Shown in pieces: positions 49,693 to 58,358 of a stretch of 64,000 nucleotides of DNA. The position numbers and the translations under genes are program-made. Positions within the stretch are counted from its first letter, which is position 1. The number at the start of each line of letters is the position of its first letter. The notes under the pieces are model-generated. The model was not told the origin of the DNA and ran no database searches. It worked only from the letters and a program-made list of their open reading frames with translations. Source of the DNA: Variovorax sp. V213 (lineage in GTDB: Bacteria > Pseudomonadota > Gammaproteobacteria > Burkholderiales > Burkholderiaceae_C); assembly GCF_041154455.1 (NCBI RefSeq), contig NZ_AP028664.1:3845001-3909000 (forward strand), given 5' to 3'.

Positions 49693-52020
49693 TCAGGCGG
49701 GCAGGTCCAGGACCTGCCGCGCGAGGATGTTGCGCTGGATCTCGTTGGTGCCGCCGTAGATCATTGCGGCCGTCGAGCCGATGAGCGGGGACAGCAGGTT
49801 GAAGCTCTGCCCGTCGAGCACCTGGTCGCCCGCCACCGCGCCCTGCTCTTCGCCCGCTTCGACCAGCAGTGCGCCAATGCGGTGGTAGGTTTCGCTGGCC
49901 CAGATCTTCAGCAGCGACACCGAAGCCGGCAGCGGCTTGCCCGCGCGCACGATGTCCGCAAAGCCCGTGTACGCCGCCGACAGGTCGAGCACGTCGAGCC
50001 GCAGTGCGGCAAAGCGCTGTGCGAACACCGGGTCGGCAAAGAGGCGCCGCGCCTGTGCCAGCCGCGCAAGCTGGCCCAGCGCGTACTGCGACTGCTTGGG
50101 ACTGCCGAGAAAGATGCGCTCGAAACCCAGCAGCGCCTTGGCGATCGTCCATCCGCCGTGCAGCTTGCCCACCAGGTTCTCGGCCGGGACGCGCACGTTG
50201 TCGAAGAACACCTCGCAGAACTCGGGCTCGCCCGCGAGCGTGTGGATAGGCCGCACCGTGATGCCCGATGTGCGCAGGTCGCACAGCAGGAAGCTGATGC
50301 CCTCCTGCTTGCGCGCGGCCTTGTCGGTGCGCACGAGCATGAAGATGTGGTTGGCGTCCTGCGCGAGCGTGGTCCAGATCTTCTGGCCGTTGACGATGAA
50401 GTGATCGCCCTCGGCATCGCGCCCGGCCACGGCCTCGGTTCGCAGCCCGGCCAGGTCGGAGCCCGCGTTGGGCTCCGAATAGCCCTGGCACCACACATGC
50501 TCGCCGCTCAGGATGCGCGGCAAGAAGCGGTGCTGCTGCTCGGGCGTGCCGTGCTGGATCAAGAGCGGCCCGATCATCACGATGCCCTGGTCCGGCGCGC
50601 GCGCAACACCGTACTGCTCGAGCTCCTCGATCCATGCGATGAGCTTGTCGGCCGGCAGCCCCATGCCGCCATGCGCCTGGGGCCAGGCCGGCGCGATCCA
50701 GCCTTGCCCCGACAGCGTGAGATACCACTCGCGGATCTCGCTCCAGCGCGCGCGGTGCGAGAGGTAGCGCAGCTGCTGCGGATAGCGCTGCTGCACAAAG
50801 GCGCGCACCATGCGCCGGAACTCGGCTTCGGGCATCGCGGCCCAGTCGGCGCTGCGCGGAAACTCGCCCTCCCACGCGCAGGTGGTCGGCCGCGCTTGCG
50901 CGCCATCAGCCAGCGCGGCATGGCGGCGCTGGTGCGCTGCGACATTGCCAAGCCACGCCGCAAGGCACAGCGTGCGCTTGTAGTACAGGCTCAGGTCGCA
51001 CTCCTGCGTGTAGCCGATGGCGCCATGCAATTGCACCGCCGTGCGCGAGGCCTGCAGCGCCGCGGCGGTGCAGCGGGCATTGACGCGGCTGGCTTCGGCT
51101 TCGAGCCGCTCGGCGGATAGCGCCTGGCTCGACAGTGCCAACACCTCGTCGAGCGCGGCCTGCGCCACTTCGAGATGTATGAACATGTCCACGCAGCGGT
51201 GCTGCAGCGCCTGGAAGCTGCCGATGGGCTTGCCGAACTGCGAACGGGTGCGCAGGTAGGCCAGCGTCTGGGCGAGCATGGCCTGCCCCACGCCCAGCAG
51301 CTCGGCCGCTTGCAGTATCTGGCCGGCCGCGAGCGCATGGCGCAATGCGTCCTGCGCAGCCGGGCCCTCGGCCAGCACAGAATCCGCCGGCAGCGCCACC
51401 TGCTCGAAGCGCAGGTTCGCGGCCTGGCCGCCATCCACCAGCGGCACCAGCGTTTCGCTCACGCCTTCTGTGCAGCGCGGAACCCACAGCAGCACGGCGT
51501 CGTCGCTGCCACGCGCCGAGACCAGCCAGCCGCTGGCCGCCGCGCCGGGCAGCACCATGAGCTTTTCGCCCTGCAGCAGCACGCCGCCAGCGTGCCCCGC
51601 GCGCGGCTCGCAGCCGCAGGCCAGGGGCACCGCGCTCAGGTCGCCCGCGCTCTCCTGCCAGGCCAGTGCCGGCAGGCTGCGGCCCGCCACGAGTTCCACC
51701 AGCAGCGCGTGCGCGCCCGGTGTGCCGAGCCGCGCTAGCAGCAGCGCGCTGAGGCCGGCCACCGCCAGCAGCGGCTCGGGCGCGACGTGCTCGCCCGCGG
51801 CCCGGAGGATGTGCGCGGCACCCGCCAGCTCCAGGCCAAGGCCGCCCGCGGATTCGGGTGCCAGCATGCCGGTCCACCCCAACTCGGCGATGGCGCTCCA
51901 GCCCTGCGTCTCGTCGGCGTCGGGCCGCTCCGTGCGCTCGCGCCGCCGCTGGATCGAACGGCTGCGAACAAAGTAGTCGAGCGCGGCTTCGCGCATTGCC
52001 AAGAGTGAATCGATGTCCAT
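49693..52020 (-). CDS. Tandem two-domain acyl-CoA dehydrogenase
   Basis: Protein of 775 aa, about twice the normal length, made of two acyl-CoA dehydrogenase units. The N-terminal unit (about 1-370) ends with LHGAIGYTQECDLSLYYKR. The C-terminal unit (about 385-775) contains CQGYSEPNAGSDLAGLRTEA, KIWTTLAQDANHIFMLVRT and the closing IYGGTNEIQRNILARQVL. Such fusions occur in actinobacterial FadE-type enzymes that act on steroid side chains as pseudo-heterotetramers; the role here is inferred only. Start ATG 52020 is chosen though the ribosome site is weak. First gene of the minus arm, divergent from the citryl-CoA lyase-like gene (106 bp). Confidence 0.88.
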   Translation of the reverse strand: MDIDSLLAMREAALDYFVRSRSIQRRRERTERPDADETQGWSAIAELGWTGMLAPESAGGLGLELAGAAHILRAAGEHVAPEPLLAVAGLSALLLARLGTPGAHALLVELVAGRSLPALAWQESAGDLSAVPLACGCEPRAGHAGGVLLQGEKLMVLPGAAASGWLVSARGSDDAVLLWVPRCTEGVSETLVPLVDGGQAANLRFEQVALPADSVLAEGPAAQDALRHALAAGQILQAAELLGVGQAMLAQTLAYLRTRSQFGKPIGSFQALQHRCVDMFIHLEVAQAALDEVLALSSQALSAERLEAEASRVNARCTAAALQASRTAVQLHGAIGYTQECDLSLYYKRTLCLAAWLGNVAAHQRRHAALADGAQARPTTCAWEGEFPRSADWAAMPEAEFRRMVRAFVQQRYPQQLRYLSHRARWSEIREWYLTLSGQGWIAPAWPQAHGGMGLPADKLIAWIEELEQYGVARAPDQGIVMIGPLLIQHGTPEQQHRFLPRILSGEHVWCQGYSEPNAGSDLAGLRTEAVAGRDAEGDHFIVNGQKIWTTLAQDANHIFMLVRTDKAARKQEGISFLLCDLRTSGITVRPIHTLAGEPEFCEVFFDNVRVPAENLVGKLHGGWTIAKALLGFERIFLGSPKQSQYALGQLARLAQARRLFADPVFAQRFAALRLDVLDLSAAYTGFADIVRAGKPLPASVSLLKIWASETYHRIGALLVEAGEEQGAVAGDQVLDGQSFNLLSPLIGSTAAMIYGGTNEIQRNILARQVLDLPA

Positions 52021-52126
52021 CGCCGCAGCGTGACAGAACACACCACGGCGCGGCATTTGCATTTGCCGAAGGGAGGGTTTCGCAATCACAGACCCGGCTC
52101 GCGCGAGAGCGGCATAGATTCGGCGC

Positions 52127-52912
52127 ATGACCACAAAGATCAAGAAATCCCTTCACACGGAACTCGGCCACAGCACGCCCGACAGGATCACAGTGCGCGG
52201 GCGCGACCTGCCCTCCGAAATCCTCGGCCACCTGAACCTCGGCGACATGGCCTTCCTGGAGCTCACCGGCCGCATCCCGACGCCGCAGGAATCGGTCACC
52301 TTCAACGCCATCGTCGTCACGCTGGTCGAGCACGGCATCACGCCGAGCGCGCTGGCCGCGCGCCTGACCTATGCGGGCGCGCCCGAGGCGCTGCAGGCCG
52401 CGGTGGCCGCCGGCCTGTGCGGGCTGGGCACGGTGTTCGTGGGCAGCACCGAAGGCGCGGCGAAGATGCTCTACGAGGCCATTCCCTTTGGCGAGAAACC
52501 GTCGCGGCCGCTCGCCGACATGGCGCAGGAGATCGTCGCCGGCCACCGCGCGCGCAAGCAGATCGTGCCGGGCCTCGGTCATCCGCTGCACAAACCCATC
52601 GACCCGCGCACGCCGCGCCTGTTCCAGATCGCCGAGGAGAACGGCCTCTCGGGGCACTACGTGGCGCTGATGCAGGCGGTGCAGCAGGAGGCCGAACGCG
52701 TGTCGGGCAAGTCGCTGCCCATCAATGCGACGGGCGCCATCGGCGCGATTGCCGCGGAGTTCGGCTTTCCCTGGAAGATCATTCGCGGCTTCGGCGTGAT
52801 GGCGCGCGCCATCGCGCTCGTGGGCCACATCCTCGAGGAGATCGACGACCCGATGGCCATCGAGATCTGGCAACGTGCAGAGAAAGAAGCCGGTGGTCCG
52901 CGCCAGGATTGA
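52127..52912 (+). CDS. Short citrate-synthase-like protein (citryl-CoA lyase-like)
   Basis: Protein of 261 aa, about two thirds of citrate synthase, resembling the citryl-CoA lyase group: FLELTGRIPTPQESVTF, LVEHGITPSALAARLTYAG and GLGHPLHKPIDPRTPRL. Of the three citrate-synthase catalytic residues only one, His152 in GLGHP, is clear. The first His position falls in FVGSTEG (Ser107/Thr108) and the Asp position falls in INATG (Thr202). It may cleave or form a citryl-CoA-like or malyl-CoA-like ester by altered chemistry. First gene of the plus arm, 6 bp before an acyl-CoA dehydrogenase gene. Confidence 0.8.
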   Translation: MTTKIKKSLHTELGHSTPDRITVRGRDLPSEILGHLNLGDMAFLELTGRIPTPQESVTFNAIVVTLVEHGITPSALAARLTYAGAPEALQAAVAAGLCGLGTVFVGSTEGAAKMLYEAIPFGEKPSRPLADMAQEIVAGHRARKQIVPGLGHPLHKPIDPRTPRLFQIAEENGLSGHYVALMQAVQQEAERVSGKSLPINATGAIGAIAAEFGFPWKIIRGFGVMARAIALVGHILEEIDDPMAIEIWQRAEKEAGGPRQD

Positions 52913-52918
52913 GCACTC

Positions 52919-54082
52919 ATGAACAGCCACAACGACACCCGCTTTCCCGACATTCGCGACGCCGTGCGCGACCTGTGCGCGCAGTTCCCGAACGAATACT
53001 TCCGCAAGATCGACGAGGCCCGCGGCTACCCCGCCGAGTTCGTCGATGCACTCACCCAGGCCGGCTGGATGGCCGCGCTCATTCCGCAGGAATACGGCGG
53101 CTCCGGCCTCGGGCTCACCGAGGCCTCGGTGATCATGGAAGAGATCAACCGCTCTGGCGGCAACTCCGGCGCCTGCCACGGCCAGATGTACAACATGGGC
53201 ACGCTGCTGCGCCACGGCAGCGAGGCGCAGAAGCGCAACTACCTGCCGCGCATCGCCACCGGCGAACTGCGCCTGCAGTCGATGGGCGTGACCGAGCCCA
53301 GCACCGGCACCGACACCACCAAGATCAAGACCACGGCCGTGAAGAAGGGCGACCGCTATGTCATCAACGGGCAGAAGGTGTGGATCTCGCGCATCCAGCA
53401 TTCGGACCTGATGATCCTGCTGGCGCGCACCACGCCGCTCGCGGACGTCAAGAAGAAGTCCGAGGGCATGTCGATCTTCATCGTCGACCTGCGGGAAGCC
53501 ATCGGCAAGGGAATGGCGGTGCGGCCCATTCTCAACATGGTGAACCACGAGACCAACGAGCTGTTCTTCGAGGATCTCGAGATTCCCGCGGAGAACCTGA
53601 TCGGCGTGGAAGGCCAGGGCTTCAAGTACATCCTCGACGGACTGAACGCCGAGCGCACGCTGATCGCGGCGGAGTGCATCGGCGATGGCTACTGGTTCAT
53701 CGACAAGGTGACGGCCTACACCAAGGAGCGCGTGGTGTTCGGCCGGCCCATCGGGCAGAACCAGGGCGTGCAGTTTCCGATTGCCGAGGCCTTCATCGAG
53801 ATCGAGGCCGCCAACCTCATGCGCTATGAGGCCTGCCGCCTGTTCGATGCGCGCGAGCCCTGCGGCGCGCAGGCCAACATGGCGAAATACCTCGCGGCCA
53901 AGGCGAGCTGGGAGGCGGCCAATGCGTGCCTGCAGTTCCATGGCGGCTTCGGCTTTGCGTGCGAATACGACATCGAGCGCAAGTTCCGCGAGACGCGTCT
54001 CTACCAGGTGGCACCGATCTCGACCAATCTCATCCTGAGCTACGTCGCCGAACACATGCTCGGCCTACCGCGTTCGTTCTGA
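52919..54082 (+). CDS. Acyl-CoA dehydrogenase
   Basis: Flavoprotein of 387 aa, normal length for the family. FAD and substrate segments are LQSMGVTEPSTGTDTTKIKT, YVINGQKVWISRIQHSD, the mobile region FGRPIGQNQGVQFPIAEA and the C-terminal QFHGGFGFACEYDIERKFRETRLYQVAPIS. It introduces a double bond into an acyl-CoA and hands electrons to ETF. The position of the usual catalytic Glu is not certain by eye. It starts 6 bp after the citryl-CoA lyase-like gene and is followed 14 bp later by the MmgE/PrpD gene, so the three are one operon. Confidence 0.94.
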   Translation: MNSHNDTRFPDIRDAVRDLCAQFPNEYFRKIDEARGYPAEFVDALTQAGWMAALIPQEYGGSGLGLTEASVIMEEINRSGGNSGACHGQMYNMGTLLRHGSEAQKRNYLPRIATGELRLQSMGVTEPSTGTDTTKIKTTAVKKGDRYVINGQKVWISRIQHSDLMILLARTTPLADVKKKSEGMSIFIVDLREAIGKGMAVRPILNMVNHETNELFFEDLEIPAENLIGVEGQGFKYILDGLNAERTLIAAECIGDGYWFIDKVTAYTKERVVFGRPIGQNQGVQFPIAEAFIEIEAANLMRYEACRLFDAREPCGAQANMAKYLAAKASWEAANACLQFHGGFGFACEYDIERKFRETRLYQVAPISTNLILSYVAEHMLGLPRSF

Positions 54083-54096
54083 AGGGGCCGCACCTC

Positions 54097-55458
54097 ATGA
54101 CCGTTTCGAACCATCCGAGCCAGGTGCTGGCCACCTTCGCTGCCGAACTGAAGTTCGCGGACATTCCCGCCCCCGTGCTGCGCCGCACCGAAGACCTGAT
54201 GCTCGACTGGCTGGGCTCGGTGCTCGCCGCGCGCACGGCGCGGCCGGTGCGCAGCATCGAGCGCTTCGCGCAGATGATGGGGCCCGCCGATGGGCCGAGT
54301 GAAATACTCGTTTCGCGCCGCACCAGTTCGCCGGTGTTCGCCGCACTGGTCAATGCGGCGGCCTCGCACTACGTGGAGCAGGACGACGTGCACAACGGCT
54401 CGGTGTTCCACCCCGCGGCCGTGGTCATCGCGCCCGCACTGGCCGTGGCGCAGAGCATCGGGGCCAGCGGAGCGCAGCTGCTGACGGCGGTGGTGGCGGG
54501 CTACGAGGTCGGTATCCGCGTGGGCGAGTTCCTCGGACGCTCGCACTACAAGACCTTCCACACCACCGCAACGGCGGGCACGCTGGCCGCCGCCGCTGCC
54601 GTGGGCTGCCTGTTGAAGCTCACGCCGCAACAGATGCTGCACGCCTTCGGTTCGGCCGGCACGCAGTCGGCCGGTGTGTGGGAGTTCCTGCGCGACGCGG
54701 CCGATTCCAAGCAGTTGCACTGCGCGCATGCGGCCGCGAGCGGACTGATGTCGGCCTACCTGGCGCAGGACGGCTTCACGGGCGCGGCGAAAGTGCTCGA
54801 AGGCGCGCAGGGGCTCGGCGTGGGCATGTCGAGCGATGCCGATCCGGCACGGCTCACCGACCGCCTCGGCACGCGCTGGGCACTGGCCGAAACCTCGTTC
54901 AAGTACCACGCCTCCTGCCGCCACACGCATCCCGCGGCCGACGCGCTGCTGCAGGTGATGAGCGAGCACCAGCTCGCGCAAGGCGACGTGGCCCGCGTGA
55001 CCGCGCACGTGCACCAGGGCGCCATCGACGTGCTGGGCCGCGTCACGGTGCCGGCCACCGTGCACCAGGGCAAGTTCTCGATGGGCACGGTGCTGGGCCT
55101 GATCGCGGTGCACGGGCGCGCCGGGTTGGGCGAGTTCGACCGCGACTTTCTCGCGCCCGAGGTGGCCGCGTTCCGCGACAGGGTGAGGATGGAACTGGAC
55201 ACCGAGGTCGACGCGGCCTATCCCGCGCGCTGGATCGGCAAGGTGAGCGTGCAGACGCGCGATGGCCGCACGCTGCAAGGCCGCGTCGACGAACCCAAGG
55301 GCGACCCGGGCAACACCCTGAGCCGCGCCGAGATCGAGGACAAGATGCAGCGCCTGGCGCACTACGGCGAAGGCGCCACGGCCGAGGAGGCCAAGGCGTT
55401 GTGCCAGCGCATCTGGCAACTGGCCGACGCACCGCGCCTCGAGCGCTGGCTGCCCTGA
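54097..55458 (+). CDS. MmgE/PrpD-family protein
   Basis: Protein of 453 aa of the MmgE/PrpD family, which includes 2-methylcitrate dehydratase and immune-responsive-gene-1 (cis-aconitate decarboxylase). Family segments are DLMLDWLGSVLAARTARPV, ASHYVEQDDVHNGSVFHPAAVVIAPALA, SHYKTFHTTATAGTLAAAAA and FKYHASCRHTHPAADAL, which carries the active-site His/Cys region. Start ATG 54097 has AAGGGG upstream. In this island it may hydrate, dehydrate or decarboxylate a tricarboxylic or branched dicarboxylic intermediate; members labelled PrpD by homology often do other reactions. Confidence 0.9.
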   Translation: MTVSNHPSQVLATFAAELKFADIPAPVLRRTEDLMLDWLGSVLAARTARPVRSIERFAQMMGPADGPSEILVSRRTSSPVFAALVNAAASHYVEQDDVHNGSVFHPAAVVIAPALAVAQSIGASGAQLLTAVVAGYEVGIRVGEFLGRSHYKTFHTTATAGTLAAAAAVGCLLKLTPQQMLHAFGSAGTQSAGVWEFLRDAADSKQLHCAHAAASGLMSAYLAQDGFTGAAKVLEGAQGLGVGMSSDADPARLTDRLGTRWALAETSFKYHASCRHTHPAADALLQVMSEHQLAQGDVARVTAHVHQGAIDVLGRVTVPATVHQGKFSMGTVLGLIAVHGRAGLGEFDRDFLAPEVAAFRDRVRMELDTEVDAAYPARWIGKVSVQTRDGRTLQGRVDEPKGDPGNTLSRAEIEDKMQRLAHYGEGATAEEAKALCQRIWQLADAPRLERWLP

Positions 55459-55479
55459 AGACCGCGCAGCAAGCGCCAG

Positions 55480-56370
55480 CTAAGGCGCGATGAGGTGGTC
55501 GAACAGCTCGCGCGCCGAGGCCGGCAGCTGCTCGCGGCTGCGCGCGATGAGCTTGAGTTCGCGCTCGGCCCATGCATCGCTGAGTGCGACGGTCGAGATG
55601 CGCATCGCCATCGACAGCCGCTGCGCCGATGAGGCCGGCAGCACGCCCACGCCCACGCCCGCCTCGATCATCAGGCAGATCGCCTCGAAGCTGCTGACCT
55701 GGATGCGCGGGTTGAAGCCGCGGCCGGCCAGTTCGGCACGGCGCTGCAGAAAGCGGTGGATGGCGCTGCCGTGGTGCAGGCCCACGTGCTGCTCGTCGAG
55801 CGTGTCGGCAAAGGCCACCGAGGGCGCGCCCGCAAGGTGGTGGGTGACGGGCACCACCAGCACGAGCTGGTTGCGGCCGAAGGGGCGCGCATCGAACTCG
55901 CCGGTGTGAACGTCGCCGGCCAGGATGCCGATGTCGGCCTCGCCATCGGCCACGGCGCGCACGATTTCCTCGCTCAGGTATTCACGCAGGTCCACCTGCA
56001 CGGCCGGATGCTGGGTGAGAAAGCCGGCCAGCTTCTGCGGCAGGTATTCGGTGATCGAGGTGGTGTTGGCGAACACGCGCACATGGCCCTTGATGCCCTT
56101 GCCGAAGTCCTGCATGTCGCAGCGCAGGTGCTCCATCTGCTGCATCACGCGCTTGGCGTGGTAGAGCACCGCCTGCCCCGCCGCCGTGAGGCTCACGCCC
56201 TGCGCGCTGCGGTGCAAGAGCTTGCCGCCCACTGCCTCTTCCATCTGCTTGATGCGGGTGGACGCGGCCGCCAGCGAGATGCAGGCTTTTTCGGCGCCGC
56301 GCGTGAGGCTGCGCGCCTCCGCCACGTAGACGAACAGTTTCAGGTCGAACAGATCGAAGTGCAGGTTCAC
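55480..56370 (-). CDS. LysR-family transcriptional regulator
   Basis: Protein of 296 aa starting at GTG 56370. The HTH at about 5-65 reads FDLKLFVYVAEARSLTRGAEKACISLAAASTRIKQME, and the substrate domain follows from about residue 95 (GHVRVFANTTSITEYLPQKLAGF). It is convergent with the MmgE/PrpD gene (21 bp between stops), so it may control the acyl-CoA island from its end rather than from a divergent promoter. The Shine-Dalgarno sequence is weak. The ligand is unknown. Confidence 0.92.
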   Translation of the reverse strand: MNLHFDLFDLKLFVYVAEARSLTRGAEKACISLAAASTRIKQMEEAVGGKLLHRSAQGVSLTAAGQAVLYHAKRVMQQMEHLRCDMQDFGKGIKGHVRVFANTTSITEYLPQKLAGFLTQHPAVQVDLREYLSEEIVRAVADGEADIGILAGDVHTGEFDARPFGRNQLVLVVPVTHHLAGAPSVAFADTLDEQHVGLHHGSAIHRFLQRRAELAGRGFNPRIQVSSFEAICLMIEAGVGVGVLPASSAQRLSMAMRISTVALSDAWAERELKLIARSREQLPASARELFDHLIAP

Positions 56371-56463
56371 CGGACAAGCGCGCCAGAAAGAAAGGGAGCG
56401 TGCATTGTCCGGCGAATGGCGTTGTCTGCGCCTTTCTCAGGGTTTGACCTCAGCTGCCTGGCC

Positions 56464-57369
56464 TCAGACGGGATCCCAGCTGAACACGTCCGCCGAACGG
56501 TCCAGCGGATAGAAGCTCGCGCGCATGGCGGGCATGGCGTGCTCGGCAATGCTCTGCGGGGTCCAGCCTTCGGAGCGGTGGATGGAGCGCACCGGCCGCG
56601 GCTGGCTGAGGAGCGAGATCTCGTTGTTGCGCACCGAGAAGACCTGGCCGTTGACCGCGCTGGCCGCATCGCTCGCAAGGTACACGGCGAGCGGCGCGAC
56701 CTTGGCAGGCGTCATCTGCTTGATCTTGTCGACACGGGCGCGCTGCTCGTCGGTGTCGGTGGGAATGGCGCCGATCATGCGGCTCCACGCGAAGGGCGCG
56801 ATGCAGTTGGAGCGCACGTTGAACTTGAGCATGTCCAGCGCAATCGACTTCGAGAGCGCCACGATGCCGAGCTTGGCCGCCGCATAGTTGGCCTGGCCGT
56901 AGTTGCCGATGAGGCCCGAGGTCGAGGTCATGTGCACCAGAGCGCCCGAGTTCTGCTCCTTGAAGTGCGTCGCGGCCGCGCGGCTCACGTAGTAGGCGCC
57001 GTAGAGATGCACCTTGAGCACGGCGTCCCACTCGTCGACCGACATCTTGTGGAAGAAGCGGTCGCGCAGGATGCCGGCGTTGTTGACCACGGCATCGATG
57101 CGGCCGAAGCTCTCGACCGCGCATTCGATGATGCGCGCCGCACTGGCTGCATCGGCCACGCTGTCGGTGTTGGGCACGGCCTGGCCGCCCGCGGCGCGGA
57201 TCTCGTCGGCCACCTGCTGCGCCGGGCCGGCGCAGCCGCCCGCGCCGTCGAGCGCGGCGCCGATGTCGTTCACCACCACCCGGGCGCCGTGGCTGGCCAT
57301 GGCCAGCGCGATGTCGCGCCCGATGCCGCCGCCCGCGCCGGTAACGACGACCGCTTTTCCTTCAACCAT
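56464..57369 (-). CDS. Short-chain dehydrogenase, 3-hydroxyacyl-CoA type
   Basis: Protein of 301 aa. The NAD(P) loop TGAGGGIG (10-17), NNAG (96-99) and a complete catalytic set are present: Ser151 in TSTSGLIGN, Tyr162 and Lys166 in QANYAAAKLG. The extra segment DIGAALDGAGGCAGPAQQV after strand 2 is typical of the 17-beta-HSD type 4/multifunctional-enzyme-2 dehydrogenase group, which oxidises 3-hydroxyacyl-CoA. It lies next to the acyl-CoA island, upstream of the LysR gene on the same strand (93 bp), and could supply its hydroxyacyl-CoA step. No hydratase gene is seen nearby. Confidence 0.9.
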   Translation of the reverse strand: MVEGKAVVVTGAGGGIGRDIALAMASHGARVVVNDIGAALDGAGGCAGPAQQVADEIRAAGGQAVPNTDSVADAASAARIIECAVESFGRIDAVVNNAGILRDRFFHKMSVDEWDAVLKVHLYGAYYVSRAAATHFKEQNSGALVHMTSTSGLIGNYGQANYAAAKLGIVALSKSIALDMLKFNVRSNCIAPFAWSRMIGAIPTDTDEQRARVDKIKQMTPAKVAPLAVYLASDAASAVNGQVFSVRNNEISLLSQPRPVRSIHRSEGWTPQSIAEHAMPAMRASFYPLDRSADVFSWDPV

Positions 57370-57450
57370 GTGTGCCTGCTCCGGAAATCCGCCCGCGATT
57401 CACGGGCAGATCCAGAATGCCACAGGGCCGGGACTGCGAGTTTCTGATTT

Positions 57451-57467
57451 CCGAAGAGGGGCTTCGG
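57451..57467 (-). other. Hairpin after queF
   Basis: CCGAAG and CTTCGG pair around a 5-nt loop, 16 bp past the queF stop. On the minus strand the hairpin is followed by AAATCAG, not by a U-tract, so it is at best a factor-dependent or 3'-protecting hairpin. Confidence 0.3.
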
Positions 57468-57482
57468 CAGCGCCCGCCGTCT

Positions 57483-58358
57483 TTATTGCCGCGCGGTGCG
57501 GATGTTTGGCGGCAGCGCCTGCGGCCAGCTGGTGCGGAACGGGTTGATGTCGAGCCCGCCTCGCCGTGTGTAGCGTGCATACACGGCGAGCTTGTTGGGC
57601 TGGCACTGGCGCCAGATGTCGGTGAACATGCGCTCGACGCAGGGCTCGTGAAACTCGTTGTGGTTGCGAAAGCTCACGATGTACGCCAGGAGGCCGGCCT
57701 GCTCGATGGCCGGGCCGCTATAGCGGATCTGCACGCTGCCCCAGTCGGGTTGGCCGGTGACCAGGCAATTGCTCTTGAGCAGGCGGCTGGTGAGCGTTTC
57801 GTTCACCGGCGGCTGGGTGGTGTCGCTCGACAGCAGCTCGGGCGCGGGCTGGTAGTGGGTGCACTCGATGTCGAGCCGGTCGAGGTCGAGGCCGTCGAGT
57901 TCGTGCACCGGCTCGCGGTCGAACATGTCGGGCGCCAGCAGCTTCACGCCGATGCCGGCAGACTGGTCGCTGCCGCGCCAGAGCGCTTCGGACAGGTCGG
58001 CGCGCAGGCGCTCGCGCACGGCATCGAGGCTCGCGAAAGCAGTGCTGTTGAAGCTGTTGAGGTACAGCTTGAACGACTTGCTCTCGATGATGTTGGGCGT
58101 TTCGCAGGGAATGGTGAAGTGCGCGATGGCCAGCTGCGGCTTGCCGCGCAGGTTGAGCCAGCTCACCTCGAAGGCGGTCCAGAGATCGGCACCAAAGAAA
58201 GGCAATGCACCGCCGGTGATGCCCATGGCCTCACGCTGGGTGGCGCGCGAAATCGGAAACAGCAGCGAGGCGTCGTACTTGTCGGCGTAGGCCGAGGCAC
58301 GGCCCAGCTGCGACTGCTCGGGGGTGTTCGGGTTGTCGGGGTGATTGTCGAGGCTCAT
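57483..58358 (-). CDS. queF: NADPH-dependent 7-cyano-7-deazaguanine reductase (long form)
   Basis: Protein of 291 aa, the long two-domain (YqcD-like/E. coli-type) QueF. It reduces preQ0 to preQ1 in queuosine synthesis for tRNA. The QueF motif is ESKSFKLYLNSFN (about 92-104). The active-site Cys and Asp are in SNCLVTGQPDWGS, and a late Glu/His set is in FRNHNEFHEPCVERM. The start ATG 58358 overlaps the stop of the preceding hydrolase (ATGA). It is the last gene of the yaaA operon; no other queuosine gene is in the window. Confidence 0.96.
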   Translation of the reverse strand: MSLDNHPDNPNTPEQSQLGRASAYADKYDASLLFPISRATQREAMGITGGALPFFGADLWTAFEVSWLNLRGKPQLAIAHFTIPCETPNIIESKSFKLYLNSFNSTAFASLDAVRERLRADLSEALWRGSDQSAGIGVKLLAPDMFDREPVHELDGLDLDRLDIECTHYQPAPELLSSDTTQPPVNETLTSRLLKSNCLVTGQPDWGSVQIRYSGPAIEQAGLLAYIVSFRNHNEFHEPCVERMFTDIWRQCQPNKLAVYARYTRRGGLDINPFRTSWPQALPPNIRTARQ

